DNA from: JAEUOS01 sp965279115
GTDB taxonomy: Bacteria > Pseudomonadota > Gammaproteobacteria > Burkholderiales > JAEUOS01
Assembly (NCBI GenBank): GCA_965279115.1
Contig: OZ257137.1
Coordinates: 3,782,001-3,846,000, forward strand
Length of the DNA: 64,000 nt
Direction: 5' to 3'
The notes below the pieces were generated by a model. That model searched no databases. It was not told the origin of the DNA and saw only the letters and a list, made by a program, of their open reading frames with translations. Shown here piece by piece: positions 9,484 through 18,156 of this stretch (within the stretch, counting starts at the first letter, position 1; each line of letters begins with the position of its first letter). The translations under genes were made by a program, and so were the position numbers.

Positions 9484-10452
9484 CTACTCCGGAACGATCC
9501 CGGCCCGCTTCACCGCCGCGCCCCACTTCTGGGTTTCGCTGCGGATGAATTCGCCAAACTGTTCCGGCGTGCTGCCCACCGGTTCCGCGCCCGCCTTGGC
9601 AAGTGTTTCGCGCACATCCGGCATGGCCAGCACCTTGATCACCTCTTCATGCAGGCGCTTGATCACCGCTGCCGGCGTGCCGGTGGGTGCAACGATGCCG
9701 GTCCAGCCCGTCACGAGCACCTGCGGATACCCGGCTTCGGCGATCGAGGGCACGTCGGGCGCGGCGCTGGCGCGGCGCGGCTGGCCCACGGCGAGGGCGC
9801 GCAGCTTGCCGGCCTTCACCTGCCCCAGAAGCGCGGGCGCGGTGCCGAAAATCATGTCCACCTGGCCGCCGATCAGGTCGGTGATGGCCGGTGCCTCGCC
9901 CTTGTAGGCGATATGCAGCATCTGCGCGCCGATGGCGCCGGCGAAGATCTCCCCGGCCAGGTGCGACTGGTTTCCGATGCCGGCCGAAGCGTAGCGGACC
10001 GCATCCGGCTTGACCTTGGCGGCCGCCACCAGATCGGCAACGTTGCGATACGGCGAGTTGGCATTGACCACCAGCGCAAACACGATGGAGGTGGTCTGCG
10101 TCACCGGTGTGAAGTCGCGCAACGCCTCGTACGGCACTTTCTTGTACACATGCTGGTTGATCGTCAGCGTCGATGGTGAAGTCATGAGGAAGGTGTAGCC
10201 GTCCGGCTGGGCGCGCGCGGCGGCTTCACCCGCGATCATGCCGTTGGCGCCGGCGCGATTATCGACGACCACCTGCTTGCCGAGCGCGTCGCCGAGTTTC
10301 TGACCGATCAGGCGCGCGGCGATGTCGATGCTGCCGCCCGCGGATTGCGAGACGATGAACTTGATCGGCTGGGTCGGCCAGGTCTGCGCCGCGGCTGGCA
10401 GTGCTAGAAGGGCCAGCGCAAGGGCTGCAAGCGGACGCGTGATTCCGGTCAT
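9484..10452 (-). CDS. Bug-family substrate-binding protein, second copy
   Basis: This is a 322-residue TctC/Bug-type periplasmic receptor convergent with the previous one. A short signal peptide (LALALLALPAAAQ) precedes the mature start TWPTQPIKFIVSQSAGGSID, and the family segment PDGYTFLMTSPSTLTINQHV is present. The start at ATG 10452 is supported by an AGGAG ribosome binding site eight bases upstream and by the position of the signal peptide. The upstream MmgE/PrpD gene ends 55 bases away on the same strand, which suggests that a receptor and the degradation enzyme for its carboxylate ligand share an operon. The two Bug proteins are clearly diverged, so this is not a recent tandem duplication. 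Confidence 0.88.
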   Translation of the reverse strand: MTGITRPLAALALALLALPAAAQTWPTQPIKFIVSQSAGGSIDIAARLIGQKLGDALGKQVVVDNRAGANGMIAGEAAARAQPDGYTFLMTSPSTLTINQHVYKKVPYEALRDFTPVTQTTSIVFALVVNANSPYRNVADLVAAAKVKPDAVRYASAGIGNQSHLAGEIFAGAIGAQMLHIAYKGEAPAITDLIGGQVDMIFGTAPALLGQVKAGKLRALAVGQPRRASAAPDVPSIAEAGYPQVLVTGWTGIVAPTGTPAAVIKRLHEEVIKVLAMPDVRETLAKAGAEPVGSTPEQFGEFIRSETQKWGAAVKRAGIVPE

Positions 10453-10507
10453 GAAAGGCTCCTGATGGGGGGAAGGCTGAAATGTTGCAAGTCGCGTGCC
10501 GCCCACG

Positions 10508-11866
10508 TCATGGATTGAAATCCGTCAGGCGGCTCACGTCCGGACATGTATCGATGGACAGGAGCGCGTCGCGCAACTGTGCCGCACGCGTCGCTCCCCA
10601 GATCGGCTCGGCCAGCGCGATGTACTTTTCGGCCAGCGCGGCCGGCGCGTGCGGGCGGGTCGGCTCTCCGCTGGTGATATCGGAGCGGCCTTCAAGCGTG
10701 GATCCGTCGCGCAGGCGGATGGTGATGTCCACCCGCTGGGTTGCCGGATAGGCGGCGGTGAACGCCGGGTCTTCCGTGAGCGCGACCTTCGCGGTGAGCG
10801 CACGCACGCGCGGGTCGGCCACCGCGTCGTTGGAAAACGCGGCCAAGGCATCGCGTCCGCCCACGATCAGGGTGGCCATCGCAAAGGGCACCGAAAAGCG
10901 CGTGCCGAACCAGTCTTTGGGCGCCATGTTGGCGAGGAAGGCGGCCAGCTTGTAGGCGCGCACGTCGATACGTTCAATGGCGTCCGCTGCGACGGAGCCC
11001 CCGGGCGCCTTGCCAAGGGCATCGTGAAGCGCGTCGATGGCCGAATGCGCGTAGCGCGCCGTCGGGTACAGCTTGAGGTAACCGCCCGGCAGCATCCAGT
11101 CCCGGCCCAGGCCTTGCACCGCAACTTCAGGCGAAAAGCCGTCGCCCAATACCAGGCTGAAGGTGGTGTTGACGCCGTCCTTCGGGCCGCTGAAGCCGGA
11201 TTGCGCCAGCCGCACCGCCATCTGGCCCATGAAGGCGCTGTGGCCGGCATACCAGTTGCGCACGGTGGCGCCGTCCTGCATGGTGTGGCGGTTGGTGGCC
11301 ATGCAGGACGACGCGGCCAGGCTCGCGAGGTTGCGCAACTGGTCTGCCGGCATTCCGGATAGCCGGGCGACGGCGAGCGCGGCACCCATCACGCCGAAGG
11401 TGCCATGCGGATTGACGATCAGCTTCACCTTGGTGGCACGGCCGATGCGCGACACTGCCTCATATGCGAGTGCGATGGTGGCGAGCAGCTCGCGTCCGTG
11501 CAGGCCCCGTTCCTGCGCCACCGCCAGCGCCGCCGGAATCACCTGCACGCCGGGATGGCCGTTGGCCAGGGTATTGCCCTCGTCGAAATCCAGCCATGCG
11601 CCGGCAATGCCGTTGAGCATGGCGGCGTCCTGCGGGTTGCTGGTGCGGCCATGGCCGATCACCCAGGCGCGACCGGGCATGCCGGCGGCGATCTGCCGTT
11701 CAGCCAGGGTCGCCAGTTCCGGCGCACGCATGCCGGTGGCGTAAACGGCGATGGAGTCGACCAGGATTTCGCGGGTGCGCGCCAGCACCTCCGGCGGAAT
11801 CGCCTCGCAAGGCGTCTCGCCGACAAAGCGCGCCAGTCGTTCGAGGTAGTCGGGCTCGCCGGTCAT
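10508..11866 (-). CDS. MmgE/PrpD family protein
   Basis: This 452-residue protein belongs to the MmgE/PrpD family, which includes 2-methylcitrate dehydratase and related dehydratases such as cis-aconitate decarboxylase. Characteristic segments are the N-terminal DSIAVYATGMRAPELATLAE, the glycine-rich NGIAGAWLDFDEGNTLANGHPG (about residue 90-115), and NPHGTFGVMGAALAVARL. The start at ATG 11866 follows the upstream hydrolase stop by 13 bases; the longer frame is antisense shadow of that gene. No prpB or prpC gene is nearby, so a role in the methylcitrate cycle is not implied. Its place next to a Bug receptor suggests catabolism of an imported di- or tricarboxylate. Confidence 0.85.
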   Translation of the reverse strand: MTGEPDYLERLARFVGETPCEAIPPEVLARTREILVDSIAVYATGMRAPELATLAERQIAAGMPGRAWVIGHGRTSNPQDAAMLNGIAGAWLDFDEGNTLANGHPGVQVIPAALAVAQERGLHGRELLATIALAYEAVSRIGRATKVKLIVNPHGTFGVMGAALAVARLSGMPADQLRNLASLAASSCMATNRHTMQDGATVRNWYAGHSAFMGQMAVRLAQSGFSGPKDGVNTTFSLVLGDGFSPEVAVQGLGRDWMLPGGYLKLYPTARYAHSAIDALHDALGKAPGGSVAADAIERIDVRAYKLAAFLANMAPKDWFGTRFSVPFAMATLIVGGRDALAAFSNDAVADPRVRALTAKVALTEDPAFTAAYPATQRVDITIRLRDGSTLEGRSDITSGEPTRPHAPAALAEKYIALAEPIWGATRAAQLRDALLSIDTCPDVSRLTDFNP

Positions 11867-11879
11867 GTTCGGGGTGTCA

Positions 11880-12746
11880 TCAGCGAGCGGCGTGTGCGTG
11901 TGGCGCGGCGCCGGAATTGCGCACGAACTCGGCGATGGTCGCGCGGTAGCGCTCGAAGTCGGCCCAGGCGATGCCGCTGTGGCTCGCGCCTTCGAACTTG
12001 ACCAGGCGCTTGGGCTCGCTGGCGGCCTCGAACAGGCGGTCGGCCATCCCATGCGGAATCACACTGTCGGCGGTGCCGTGCAGGATCAACTTGGGCAATG
12101 CCACGCTGCGCATGCGCGTTGCCGCCTCGAACCGCTGGGTGATCAGGAAGCCCACCGGCAGCCACCCATAGGGCGAAGCCGCCACCACGTCGGGCACCGA
12201 GGTGAAGGCCGATTCGGTCACCAGCCCGGCCGCGTCTGCCGGCGTCACCCTGGCGGCGAGGTCTATCGCCACCGCGCCGCCGAGCGAATGTCCGTAAATG
12301 AACCGTTTGCGGGCCTCCGGAACGCGTGCCTTGAACCATTCCCACGCCAGGGCGGCATCTTCGTAGGCCTTGCCCTCGCTGGGCAGTTCGCCGCTGGACT
12401 GGCCGAAGCCACGATAGTCGATCGCCAGCACGGAAAAGCCCATGTCGCGCCAGCGCTGGATGCGGAACGACGACCCGGTAAGGTTCCAGCGCGCGCCATG
12501 CAGGTACAGGACCGCGGGCGCTTCCGGGTCGGCTTGCGGCGCCCACCATGCGTGCACCTGTTCGTCCTCCTTGCCGGGCACCTTGAGCCAGACCTCCTGC
12601 ACGCCGGCAGGGAGTCCCTGGAAACCGCGCCAGTTGTCGCGCACCGGGCGGAAGATCCACTCGCTCTGCTTGCTGTCGAGCGTTGCGCAGCCTCCGGCCG
12701 TACCCAGCAGCAGGGCGGCGATGAGGAGGCGGCGCGGCAGGTTCAT
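11880..12746 (-). CDS. Lipoprotein alpha/beta hydrolase
   Basis: This 288-residue protein is an alpha/beta hydrolase anchored as a lipoprotein. The N-terminus MNLPRRLLIAALLLGTAGGC is a signal peptide with a cysteine at residue 20 in a plausible lipobox. The nucleophile elbow is GHSLGG, preceded by the oxyanion region LYLHGARWNLTG. An acidic residue (HGTADSVIP) and a histidine (GASHSGI) complete the triad. This is the BEM46/YfhR-like hydrolase group. The start at 12746 is selected for the signal peptide. It lies just upstream of the MmgE/PrpD gene, 13 bases apart, and may be in the same operon. The substrate is unknown. Confidence 0.82.
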   Translation of the reverse strand: MNLPRRLLIAALLLGTAGGCATLDSKQSEWIFRPVRDNWRGFQGLPAGVQEVWLKVPGKEDEQVHAWWAPQADPEAPAVLYLHGARWNLTGSSFRIQRWRDMGFSVLAIDYRGFGQSSGELPSEGKAYEDAALAWEWFKARVPEARKRFIYGHSLGGAVAIDLAARVTPADAAGLVTESAFTSVPDVVAASPYGWLPVGFLITQRFEAATRMRSVALPKLILHGTADSVIPHGMADRLFEAASEPKRLVKFEGASHSGIAWADFERYRATIAEFVRNSGAAPHAHAAR

Positions 12747-12824
12747 GGTGGGGGTCGGTCGCGGGGCGGAAGGCTGCAATTATGTCCTGCCCTGCGGGCA
12801 AGGCTGCAAACCAAATGTGTCAAT

Positions 12825-14858
12825 TCAGCGCAAGACCTGGACGATATTGTGGAAATCGTCGGTCCAGGGGCGCATTCCGGCCTTGGCCGGCAAGGCTTGC
12901 GACGCGGACTTTATCCTGTCGTGCTGTAGGGCCTTCGGGTCTTTGGAGAGCACGATCCAGTCGCTCACAGTAGGTTGGGTTTCGTAGACGATCACGCCAT
13001 GAAAACCGTGCTTGTCGGCCAGCGCCTTGATCACCGGCGCCAGGTCGAGGAAGCGGTTGGACACGTGTACGGCGAGGATCCCGTCGGGTTTCAGGTGGCG
13101 TTCGTAGGCGGTGAAGGCCTCGCTGGTGATCAGGTGCGCGGGCACGGCGTCGCTGGTGAAGGCATCCATGGCCAGCAGGTCGTAGCCTTGCGCCGGCTCG
13201 CGTTCGATGGCCAGCCGGCCGTCGCCGAGCACCACCTCCATCTTCGCCGGCGAATCGCCAAGGTAGGTGAACCAGCGCCGGGCGATGTCCGGCACCATCG
13301 GGTTGATCTCGTACAGGCGCCAATGATCCTCCTTGCGCGCATACACCGTGACCGCGCCGGCGCCCAGGCCGATGATGCCGACCTTCATCGACGGCAGGTC
13401 GTACTTCGAGAGCAGGGCGCGTCCGACGCCGGAGCCGTGGCCGTAGTAGCGGGTCACGGCGCGCCGGTACTTGTCGGACATGTTCTGTTCGCCGTGGTTG
13501 ATGACGCCATGCACCAGTACGCGGCTTTGGGTTTCGGTGCCGACGGTGCCGTATTCCTTGACGCGCAGCACGGTGTAGAAATTGCGGCCGGTGAACAGCG
13601 CGTCGCGGTTGTAGTTGACCACCTGGGTGATGGTGATGCCGATGCCGCCTGCCACCAGGAGGCCGGCGAACACCCGTGCGACCCGCAGGTTGCCCGCGTC
13701 CGGTTTGGCGTCATCCGGCCAAACACCGACACGCAGGAACAGCAGGATGGCCGCGAGTGTGAGACCCTGTTCGAGTTCATAGTAGGCCGGCAGCAGCAGC
13801 GGCGCGGCAATGCCCACCAGGAAGGCGCCGGCGGCGCCGCCGAGCGCGACCATGAGATAAAAGCGCGTCAGGTAGCGCGGCGCGGGCTTCAGGTGCGTGA
13901 GCTCGCCGTGGCACAACATGCACACCACGAACAGGCCGCTGAAGAACAGCCCGATCTGGAACTTGAGCGCGAACTTCAGTTGCGGCGCCACCAGCGTGGC
14001 TCCCATGGCGGCCAGCCACGCGCCGGCTGCAAGCATGAACCACTTGCGCTTGTACCAGCCGTCGCCGTCGAAACAGAGGATGAAGGTCAGCAGGTAAAGC
14101 GCGAGGGGCACCACCCAGAGCAGCGGAATCGACGAGATGTTCTGCGTGACATGGTTGGAAATGCCCAGCAGCAGGATGGAGCCGGTGGCCGACAGCACGC
14201 ACCAGAGCAGCTGCGTGCGTGCCGTGGGCGGCGTTTCAGCATCGCCGGCGTCGCCGCGGGACTGCGCCGCGACAGGCGCCGCCTTCGCGGCGCGGAAAGC
14301 GCATGCCACCGCCAGGCCGGCGAATACCACGTACAGCATCGACCAGATCAGCGCCTGCTGGCGCACGCCGAAATTCGGCTCGATCAGGAAGGGATAGCCG
14401 ATGAGCGCGATCATCGAGGCCAGGTTGGAAAGCGCGAACAGGCGATACGGGCTCTGCCCCGGATGGGCGCGGGCGAACCAGGTCTGCACCATCGGGCTGG
14501 TGGTCGAGAGCATCACGTAGGGCATGCCGATCACCGCGGTGAGCAGGGCGAGGATGCCGGTGATGGGGTTGGTCTCGCCCGTCGGCTTCCAGGCTTCCGA
14601 GGCCAGCACGGGCAGCGCGACGCAACTGCCGGTCAAGAGCAGCGCGTGCAGCCATGCCTGCTTCCTGCCTTCCAGGCGGCGCGCGATCAGGTCGGGATAG
14701 GCATAGCCCAGCAGCAGGGCCGACTGGAAGAACACCAGGCAGGTGGTCCATACACCGGCGGCGCCGCCGAACCACGGCAGGATCTGCTTGGCGATCAGCG
14801 GCTGAACCAGGAACAGCAGGAAGGCCGACAGGAATACTGTCGCGGCGAACAGGGGCAT
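12825..14858 (-). CDS. Spermidine-synthase-like membrane fusion protein
   Basis: This 677-residue protein has a long N-terminal membrane domain of roughly ten or more helices, starting MPLFAATVFLSAFLLFLVQP. A C-terminal domain resembles spermidine synthase. The S-adenosylmethionine-type nucleotide motif is visible as KVGIIGLGAGAVTVYA, followed by an acidic strand (YEINP) and LLAMDAFTSDAVPAHLITSE, which aligns with the aspartate-containing active-site loop of aminopropyltransferases. Such fused proteins are widespread in proteobacteria and their reaction is not established. The start at 14858 is chosen because the conserved N-terminal helix begins there. It is divergent from the following lipoprotein gene. 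Confidence 0.8.
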   Translation of the reverse strand: MPLFAATVFLSAFLLFLVQPLIAKQILPWFGGAAGVWTTCLVFFQSALLLGYAYPDLIARRLEGRKQAWLHALLLTGSCVALPVLASEAWKPTGETNPITGILALLTAVIGMPYVMLSTTSPMVQTWFARAHPGQSPYRLFALSNLASMIALIGYPFLIEPNFGVRQQALIWSMLYVVFAGLAVACAFRAAKAAPVAAQSRGDAGDAETPPTARTQLLWCVLSATGSILLLGISNHVTQNISSIPLLWVVPLALYLLTFILCFDGDGWYKRKWFMLAAGAWLAAMGATLVAPQLKFALKFQIGLFFSGLFVVCMLCHGELTHLKPAPRYLTRFYLMVALGGAAGAFLVGIAAPLLLPAYYELEQGLTLAAILLFLRVGVWPDDAKPDAGNLRVARVFAGLLVAGGIGITITQVVNYNRDALFTGRNFYTVLRVKEYGTVGTETQSRVLVHGVINHGEQNMSDKYRRAVTRYYGHGSGVGRALLSKYDLPSMKVGIIGLGAGAVTVYARKEDHWRLYEINPMVPDIARRWFTYLGDSPAKMEVVLGDGRLAIEREPAQGYDLLAMDAFTSDAVPAHLITSEAFTAYERHLKPDGILAVHVSNRFLDLAPVIKALADKHGFHGVIVYETQPTVSDWIVLSKDPKALQHDRIKSASQALPAKAGMRPWTDDFHNIVQVLR

Positions 14859-15001
14859 GGACGTTCTCGACGCGGCGCGAAAACGCGCGATTATAGGTAA
14901 GGCCGATGAGCGCGCCGCGTGATCCGGTGGAATCACGGCGGCCGCGGTTAAACTGGCGCGGGTTTTCGGGGAACGTCACGCAGGCGGACTGGAGGTATCA
15001 G

Positions 15002-15784
15002 ATGAAGTGGGCGCGCTTCCTGCTGTTGCTGGGCACGGTGCTGCTTGGTGCTTGCGCTACCGGCATCAGGTCTTCCGAGGGCGACAAGCCGGCCGCTCCC
15101 ATCGCGCTGCAGCGAATCGCGCTTGATCCGCGCAACGGCGGGCAACTGGTGGATGCGGCCGTCCTCAGGCCGGGTGACATCCTGCTTTCGTCCGCGCCCA
15201 GCCTGACTTCGGCGGGTGTCCAGCTATTGACGCTGGCGCCAGTGAGCCATGCCTTGATCCACATCGGCGGCGGACGCGTGGTCGAAGCGGTGGGCCAGGG
15301 CGTGCGCGAGCGCAGCATTGCCGAGGTGCTTGACGAGGAGTCCGTCGTCGTGGCGTTTCGCCACCCGCGCATGAACGCCCAGTATGCCGAGCGGATCGCG
15401 GAATTTTCACGCAAGCAGGTCGGCAAGCGCTACGACCATTTCGGCATCATCCTGCAGGCGCCGTTCACGCTGGAGCGTCGCCTGTGCGAGTTGCCTCTGG
15501 TGCCGTCGCTGGTGCGGGATTTCTGCATTCGCGGCATCGGCGCCATCCAGATGGGTGTGGCCAGCAAGGACAGCTTTTTCTGTTCCCAACTGGTTCTCGA
15601 AGCCTATCGTCAGGCGGAATTGCCACTGACCGACGCCAATCCCCGCCTGCTGAGCCCGCGCGACATCCTGCACATGCGCGAAGGGGACGTGCCCTCGGTG
15701 CGCACGCATGACTCCCTCACGTATGTGGGCCACCTCAAGTTCCGCGCCCCGGCGGTGGAAAACGCGCTGACGCTGAACAACTGA
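15002..15784 (+). CDS. YiiX/YebB-like permuted papain-fold lipoprotein
   Basis: This 260-residue lipoprotein has a signal peptide ending LLLGTVLLGAC. It carries the circularly permuted NlpC/P60 (papain-like) fold. The catalytic histidine lies in PVSHALIHIGGGRVVEAVGQ and the nucleophilic cysteine in SFFCSQLVLEAYRQA, an order typical of YiiX-type amidases or acyltransferases. A GGAGG ribosome binding site lies six bases before ATG 15002. The likely site of action is the outer membrane or periplasmic face, and the substrate is probably peptidoglycan peptides or a lipid, as an inference from the fold. Nearby genes give no further clue. Confidence 0.8.
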   Translation: MKWARFLLLLGTVLLGACATGIRSSEGDKPAAPIALQRIALDPRNGGQLVDAAVLRPGDILLSSAPSLTSAGVQLLTLAPVSHALIHIGGGRVVEAVGQGVRERSIAEVLDEESVVVAFRHPRMNAQYAERIAEFSRKQVGKRYDHFGIILQAPFTLERRLCELPLVPSLVRDFCIRGIGAIQMGVASKDSFFCSQLVLEAYRQAELPLTDANPRLLSPRDILHMREGDVPSVRTHDSLTYVGHLKFRAPAVENALTLNN

Positions 15785-15792
15785 AGGTCGCG

Positions 15793-16773
15793 CTAGCGGT
15801 TGACGTTGACCACCACCCGCCCGCGGATCTTGCCGATCATCAGGTCGCCCGCCGCGGCGATGGCGTCGCTCAGGCCGAGTTCCTTGGTCATGGCATCGAG
15901 CTTGGCCGGCGCGATGTTGCAGGCCAGCTTGTTCCAGGCCTTCACGCGCAGGGCCTTGGGCGCCATCACCGAATCGATCCCCGCGAGGGTCACGCCGCGC
16001 AGGATGAAGGGCGCCACCGTGGCCGGAAAATCCATGCCCTGCGCCAGTCCGCAGGCGGCCACCACGCCGCCGTACTTCGTTTGCGCGCACGCGTTGGCCA
16101 GGGTGTGCGAGCCGACCGAGTCGATCACGCCGGCGAAGCGCTCCTTCTGCAAAGGCTTGCCGGGCGCGCCCAGGGCTGCGCGGTCGATCACCTCGGCGGC
16201 GCCCAGGGCCTTGAGGTAGTCGGCCTCGCTGGTCTTGCCGGTGGAAGCGACCACCGTGTAGCCCCATTCGGACAGGATGGCGACGGCCACGCTGCCGACC
16301 CCGCCGGTGGCGCCGGTCACGAGGATCTCACCTTGTTCCTTTGTGACGCCGAACTGCTCCATGCGCATCACCGAGAGCATGGCGGTGTAGCCGGCGGTGC
16401 CCAGCGCCATCGCCTGGCGGGCGCTGAACTTCGAGGGCAGCGGGACCAGCCAATCGCCCTTGACGCGCGCCTTCTGCGCCAGGCCACCCCAATGGGTTTC
16501 GCCCACGCCCCAGCCGTTGAGCAGCACCCGGTCGCCGGTCTTGAAATCCGCATGCGAGGAGGTTTCCACCGTACCGGCGAAGTCGATACCCGGCACCATC
16601 GGCCACTTGCGCACCACCGGGCTCTTGTTGGTGAGCGCCAGGCCATCCTTGTAGTTGATGGTCGAGTAGTCCACGCATACCGTGACATCGCCCTCGGGCA
16701 ACTGGGCGTCGTCGATGTCGGTGACGGTGGCGTTGAAGCCGGATTCAGGTTTGGTCAGCAGGATGCCGCGCAT
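15793..16773 (-). CDS. acuI: Acrylyl-CoA reductase (NADPH), AcuI/YhdH family
   Basis: This 326-residue zinc-independent MDR-superfamily oxidoreductase matches the AcuI/YhdH group, which reduces acryloyl-CoA to propionyl-CoA with NADPH and detoxifies acrylate. Family segments seen are DYSTINYKDGLALTNKSPVV near the N-terminus, PGIDFAGTVE, the nucleotide-binding VTGATGGVGSVAVAIL, and AACGLAQGMDFPATVAPFIL. The start ATG 16773 matches the family N-terminus (MRGILL); a longer open frame would read through a repeat-like intergenic hairpin. It converges with the lipoprotein gene (eight bases apart). In the genome it could link to propionate or DMSP metabolism, but no such partner is in the window. 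Confidence 0.87.
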   Translation of the reverse strand: MRGILLTKPESGFNATVTDIDDAQLPEGDVTVCVDYSTINYKDGLALTNKSPVVRKWPMVPGIDFAGTVETSSHADFKTGDRVLLNGWGVGETHWGGLAQKARVKGDWLVPLPSKFSARQAMALGTAGYTAMLSVMRMEQFGVTKEQGEILVTGATGGVGSVAVAILSEWGYTVVASTGKTSEADYLKALGAAEVIDRAALGAPGKPLQKERFAGVIDSVGSHTLANACAQTKYGGVVAACGLAQGMDFPATVAPFILRGVTLAGIDSVMAPKALRVKAWNKLACNIAPAKLDAMTKELGLSDAIAAAGDLMIGKIRGRVVVNVNR

Positions 16774-16828
16774 GTGGGGTGCTCCGGTAAGGTGACTCGA
16801 AAATGGGGTCACGAAAATGGCGAAAACG

Positions 16829-16851
16829 AAAATGGGGTCAGACCCCATTTT
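16829..16851. repeat. GGGGTCAGACCCC palindrome (terminator/REP-like) with short direct repeats
   Basis: This is a perfect 11-bp inverted repeat around a single central base (AAAATGGGGTC / GACCCCATTTT). On the minus strand it ends in a TTTT run and lies just after nei, so it can act as an intrinsic terminator. Immediately beside it (16796-16840) the unit CGAAAATGG(GGTC) is repeated imperfectly. The palindrome core is a form I associate with dispersed REP-like elements in betaproteobacteria; that identity is inference. Confidence 0.6.
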
Positions 16852-16863
16852 ATGGGATGCGCG

Positions 16864-17697
16864 TCACAGCGAGGCGGGCTGGCAGTTGTCACACATGTAC
16901 AGGCCGCGCCCGCCGATGTCGATGCGCCTGATGGTGTGGCCACAGGCATGGCAAGGCGCGCCGGCGCGGTCGAAAACCCAGTGGCGATACTGGCCGAAAG
17001 TCTGCCCTTGCGCCTTCAGGCGCTTGGCGAGGGCCGGATCGTTGGTGATACCGCGGGTGCGGTAGGACTGGCGCGTCATCTGCAAGGCGACGCGGGCGAG
17101 GGCCTCGAGTCGACCGGGTGGGAGATCGGCTGGTCGGGCCGCCGGGTGCAGGCGGGCGGCAAACAGGATGTCGCTGCGCAGGTAGTTGCCGATGCCGGCA
17201 AGAAAGCCCTGGTCCAGCAGCAGGCCGGCGAGGCTGCGTCGCGCGAAACGCGGTGCACACACCTGGGCCAGCACGTCCGCCTCGTTCACGGTCGCATCGA
17301 GCAGCTCGATGCCGAGCTTCGCGATGTACGGGTGCCGGTTGACCTCGTTGGTCTTGAGCACCTCGATCTCGGAGGCGCTGTAGAGAATGGCGCTGTGGGT
17401 GGTGGTGCGGATGGCCAGGCGGGTTTGCAGGTGCGAGTCTGGCGCGTCGCCGCGGTAGACCTTCCATTCACCGTAGAGCTGGTTGTGCGAATAGATGGTG
17501 AGGCCGCCGGCAAAGTGCGTCAGCATGGCCTTGCCGCGCGGTTCCACCGTCTCGATGATGCGGCCCGCGAGGCGCCTGCCGCTCGCCTGCAGAGCCGGGA
17601 AGCGATCCGCCGCGAAACGCACCGACAGCGCCGTTTGCCCCGCGAGCACGCGCTTGAGCTTGTCCGCCGCCCGGCGGATTTCAGGACCCTCCGGCAT
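16864..17697 (-). CDS. nei: Endonuclease VIII (DNA glycosylase/AP lyase)
   Basis: Nei removes oxidised pyrimidines from DNA and cuts the abasic strand by beta,delta-elimination. The 277-residue protein begins PEGPEIRRAADKL with the catalytic Pro1 and Glu2 exposed after Met removal, as in E. coli Nei, which it resembles along its length (for example LTHFAGGLTIYSHNQLYG and LAGLLLDQGFLAGIGNYLR). The C-terminal zinc finger is intact with CHACGHTI and CDNCQ. The start ATG 17697 overlaps the upstream stop by one base (TGATG), so the gene is translationally coupled to the DUF3429 gene. With the photolyase-like gene upstream this forms a small putative DNA-repair operon. Confidence 0.93.
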   Translation of the reverse strand: MPEGPEIRRAADKLKRVLAGQTALSVRFAADRFPALQASGRRLAGRIIETVEPRGKAMLTHFAGGLTIYSHNQLYGEWKVYRGDAPDSHLQTRLAIRTTTHSAILYSASEIEVLKTNEVNRHPYIAKLGIELLDATVNEADVLAQVCAPRFARRSLAGLLLDQGFLAGIGNYLRSDILFAARLHPAARPADLPPGRLEALARVALQMTRQSYRTRGITNDPALAKRLKAQGQTFGQYRHWVFDRAGAPCHACGHTIRRIDIGGRGLYMCDNCQPASL

Positions 17698-18149
17698 CAG
17701 TGGTGACCGCCGTGGCCGGCCAGCACCCAGCCGGCTGTGCCGAGCGACAACACCGCGCCAGTGGTGAGCGCGACGCGCAGCCGCATGAACCACACCGGCA
17801 AGGCATGACGGCGCGCGAAGCGCCAGTCCATCAGCAGGCACAGCACGAACAGTCCGGCGAGCAGGTAGACGCCTTCGTATTGCGGCAATTGCAGCGCCAC
17901 CCATGCGATCAGCGAAGGGCAGACGCTCCAGCCGAAGGCCGCCCATTGCTCGCTGGGGTCCGCTTGCGGCATGCGCATCATCAGGCCCCATTGCAGCGCG
18001 CCGACGAAGGTCACGATCAGCGCGCCGTACTGCGTGAGCCAGCCCAGGTACCAGGAGAGGTTGGGGTCGGGAAACAACGCGATGCCGGTGGCGAGGGCGA
18101 AGAAAGGCAGCAGGCCGCCCGCGCCCAGTAAGAGGGCCGGCAGGGGCAT
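17697..18149 (-). CDS. DUF3429 membrane protein
   Basis: This is a 150-residue integral membrane protein with about five predicted helices, starting MPLPALLLGAGGLLPFFALA. It matches the DUF3429 family, for example in WGLMMR, PSLIAWVALQLP and LMDWRFARRHALPVWFMRLR. Its function is unknown. It sits between the photolyase-like gene (stop at 18157, eight bases upstream of this start) and nei (one-base overlap), so all three are probably one transcript. An alternative ATG at 18179 would add ten residues and overlap the photolyase gene; neither start has a strong ribosome binding site. Confidence 0.75.
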   Translation of the reverse strand: MPLPALLLGAGGLLPFFALATGIALFPDPNLSWYLGWLTQYGALIVTFVGALQWGLMMRMPQADPSEQWAAFGWSVCPSLIAWVALQLPQYEGVYLLAGLFVLCLLMDWRFARRHALPVWFMRLRVALTTGAVLSLGTAGWVLAGHGGHH

Positions 18150-18156
18150 CCGGGAA

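Noticed and set aside
12975..14900. A 641-codon plus-strand open frame
   Set aside because: It is exactly antisense to the spermidine-synthase-like gene, has histidine- and arginine-rich low-complexity translation, and no start signal or family resemblance.
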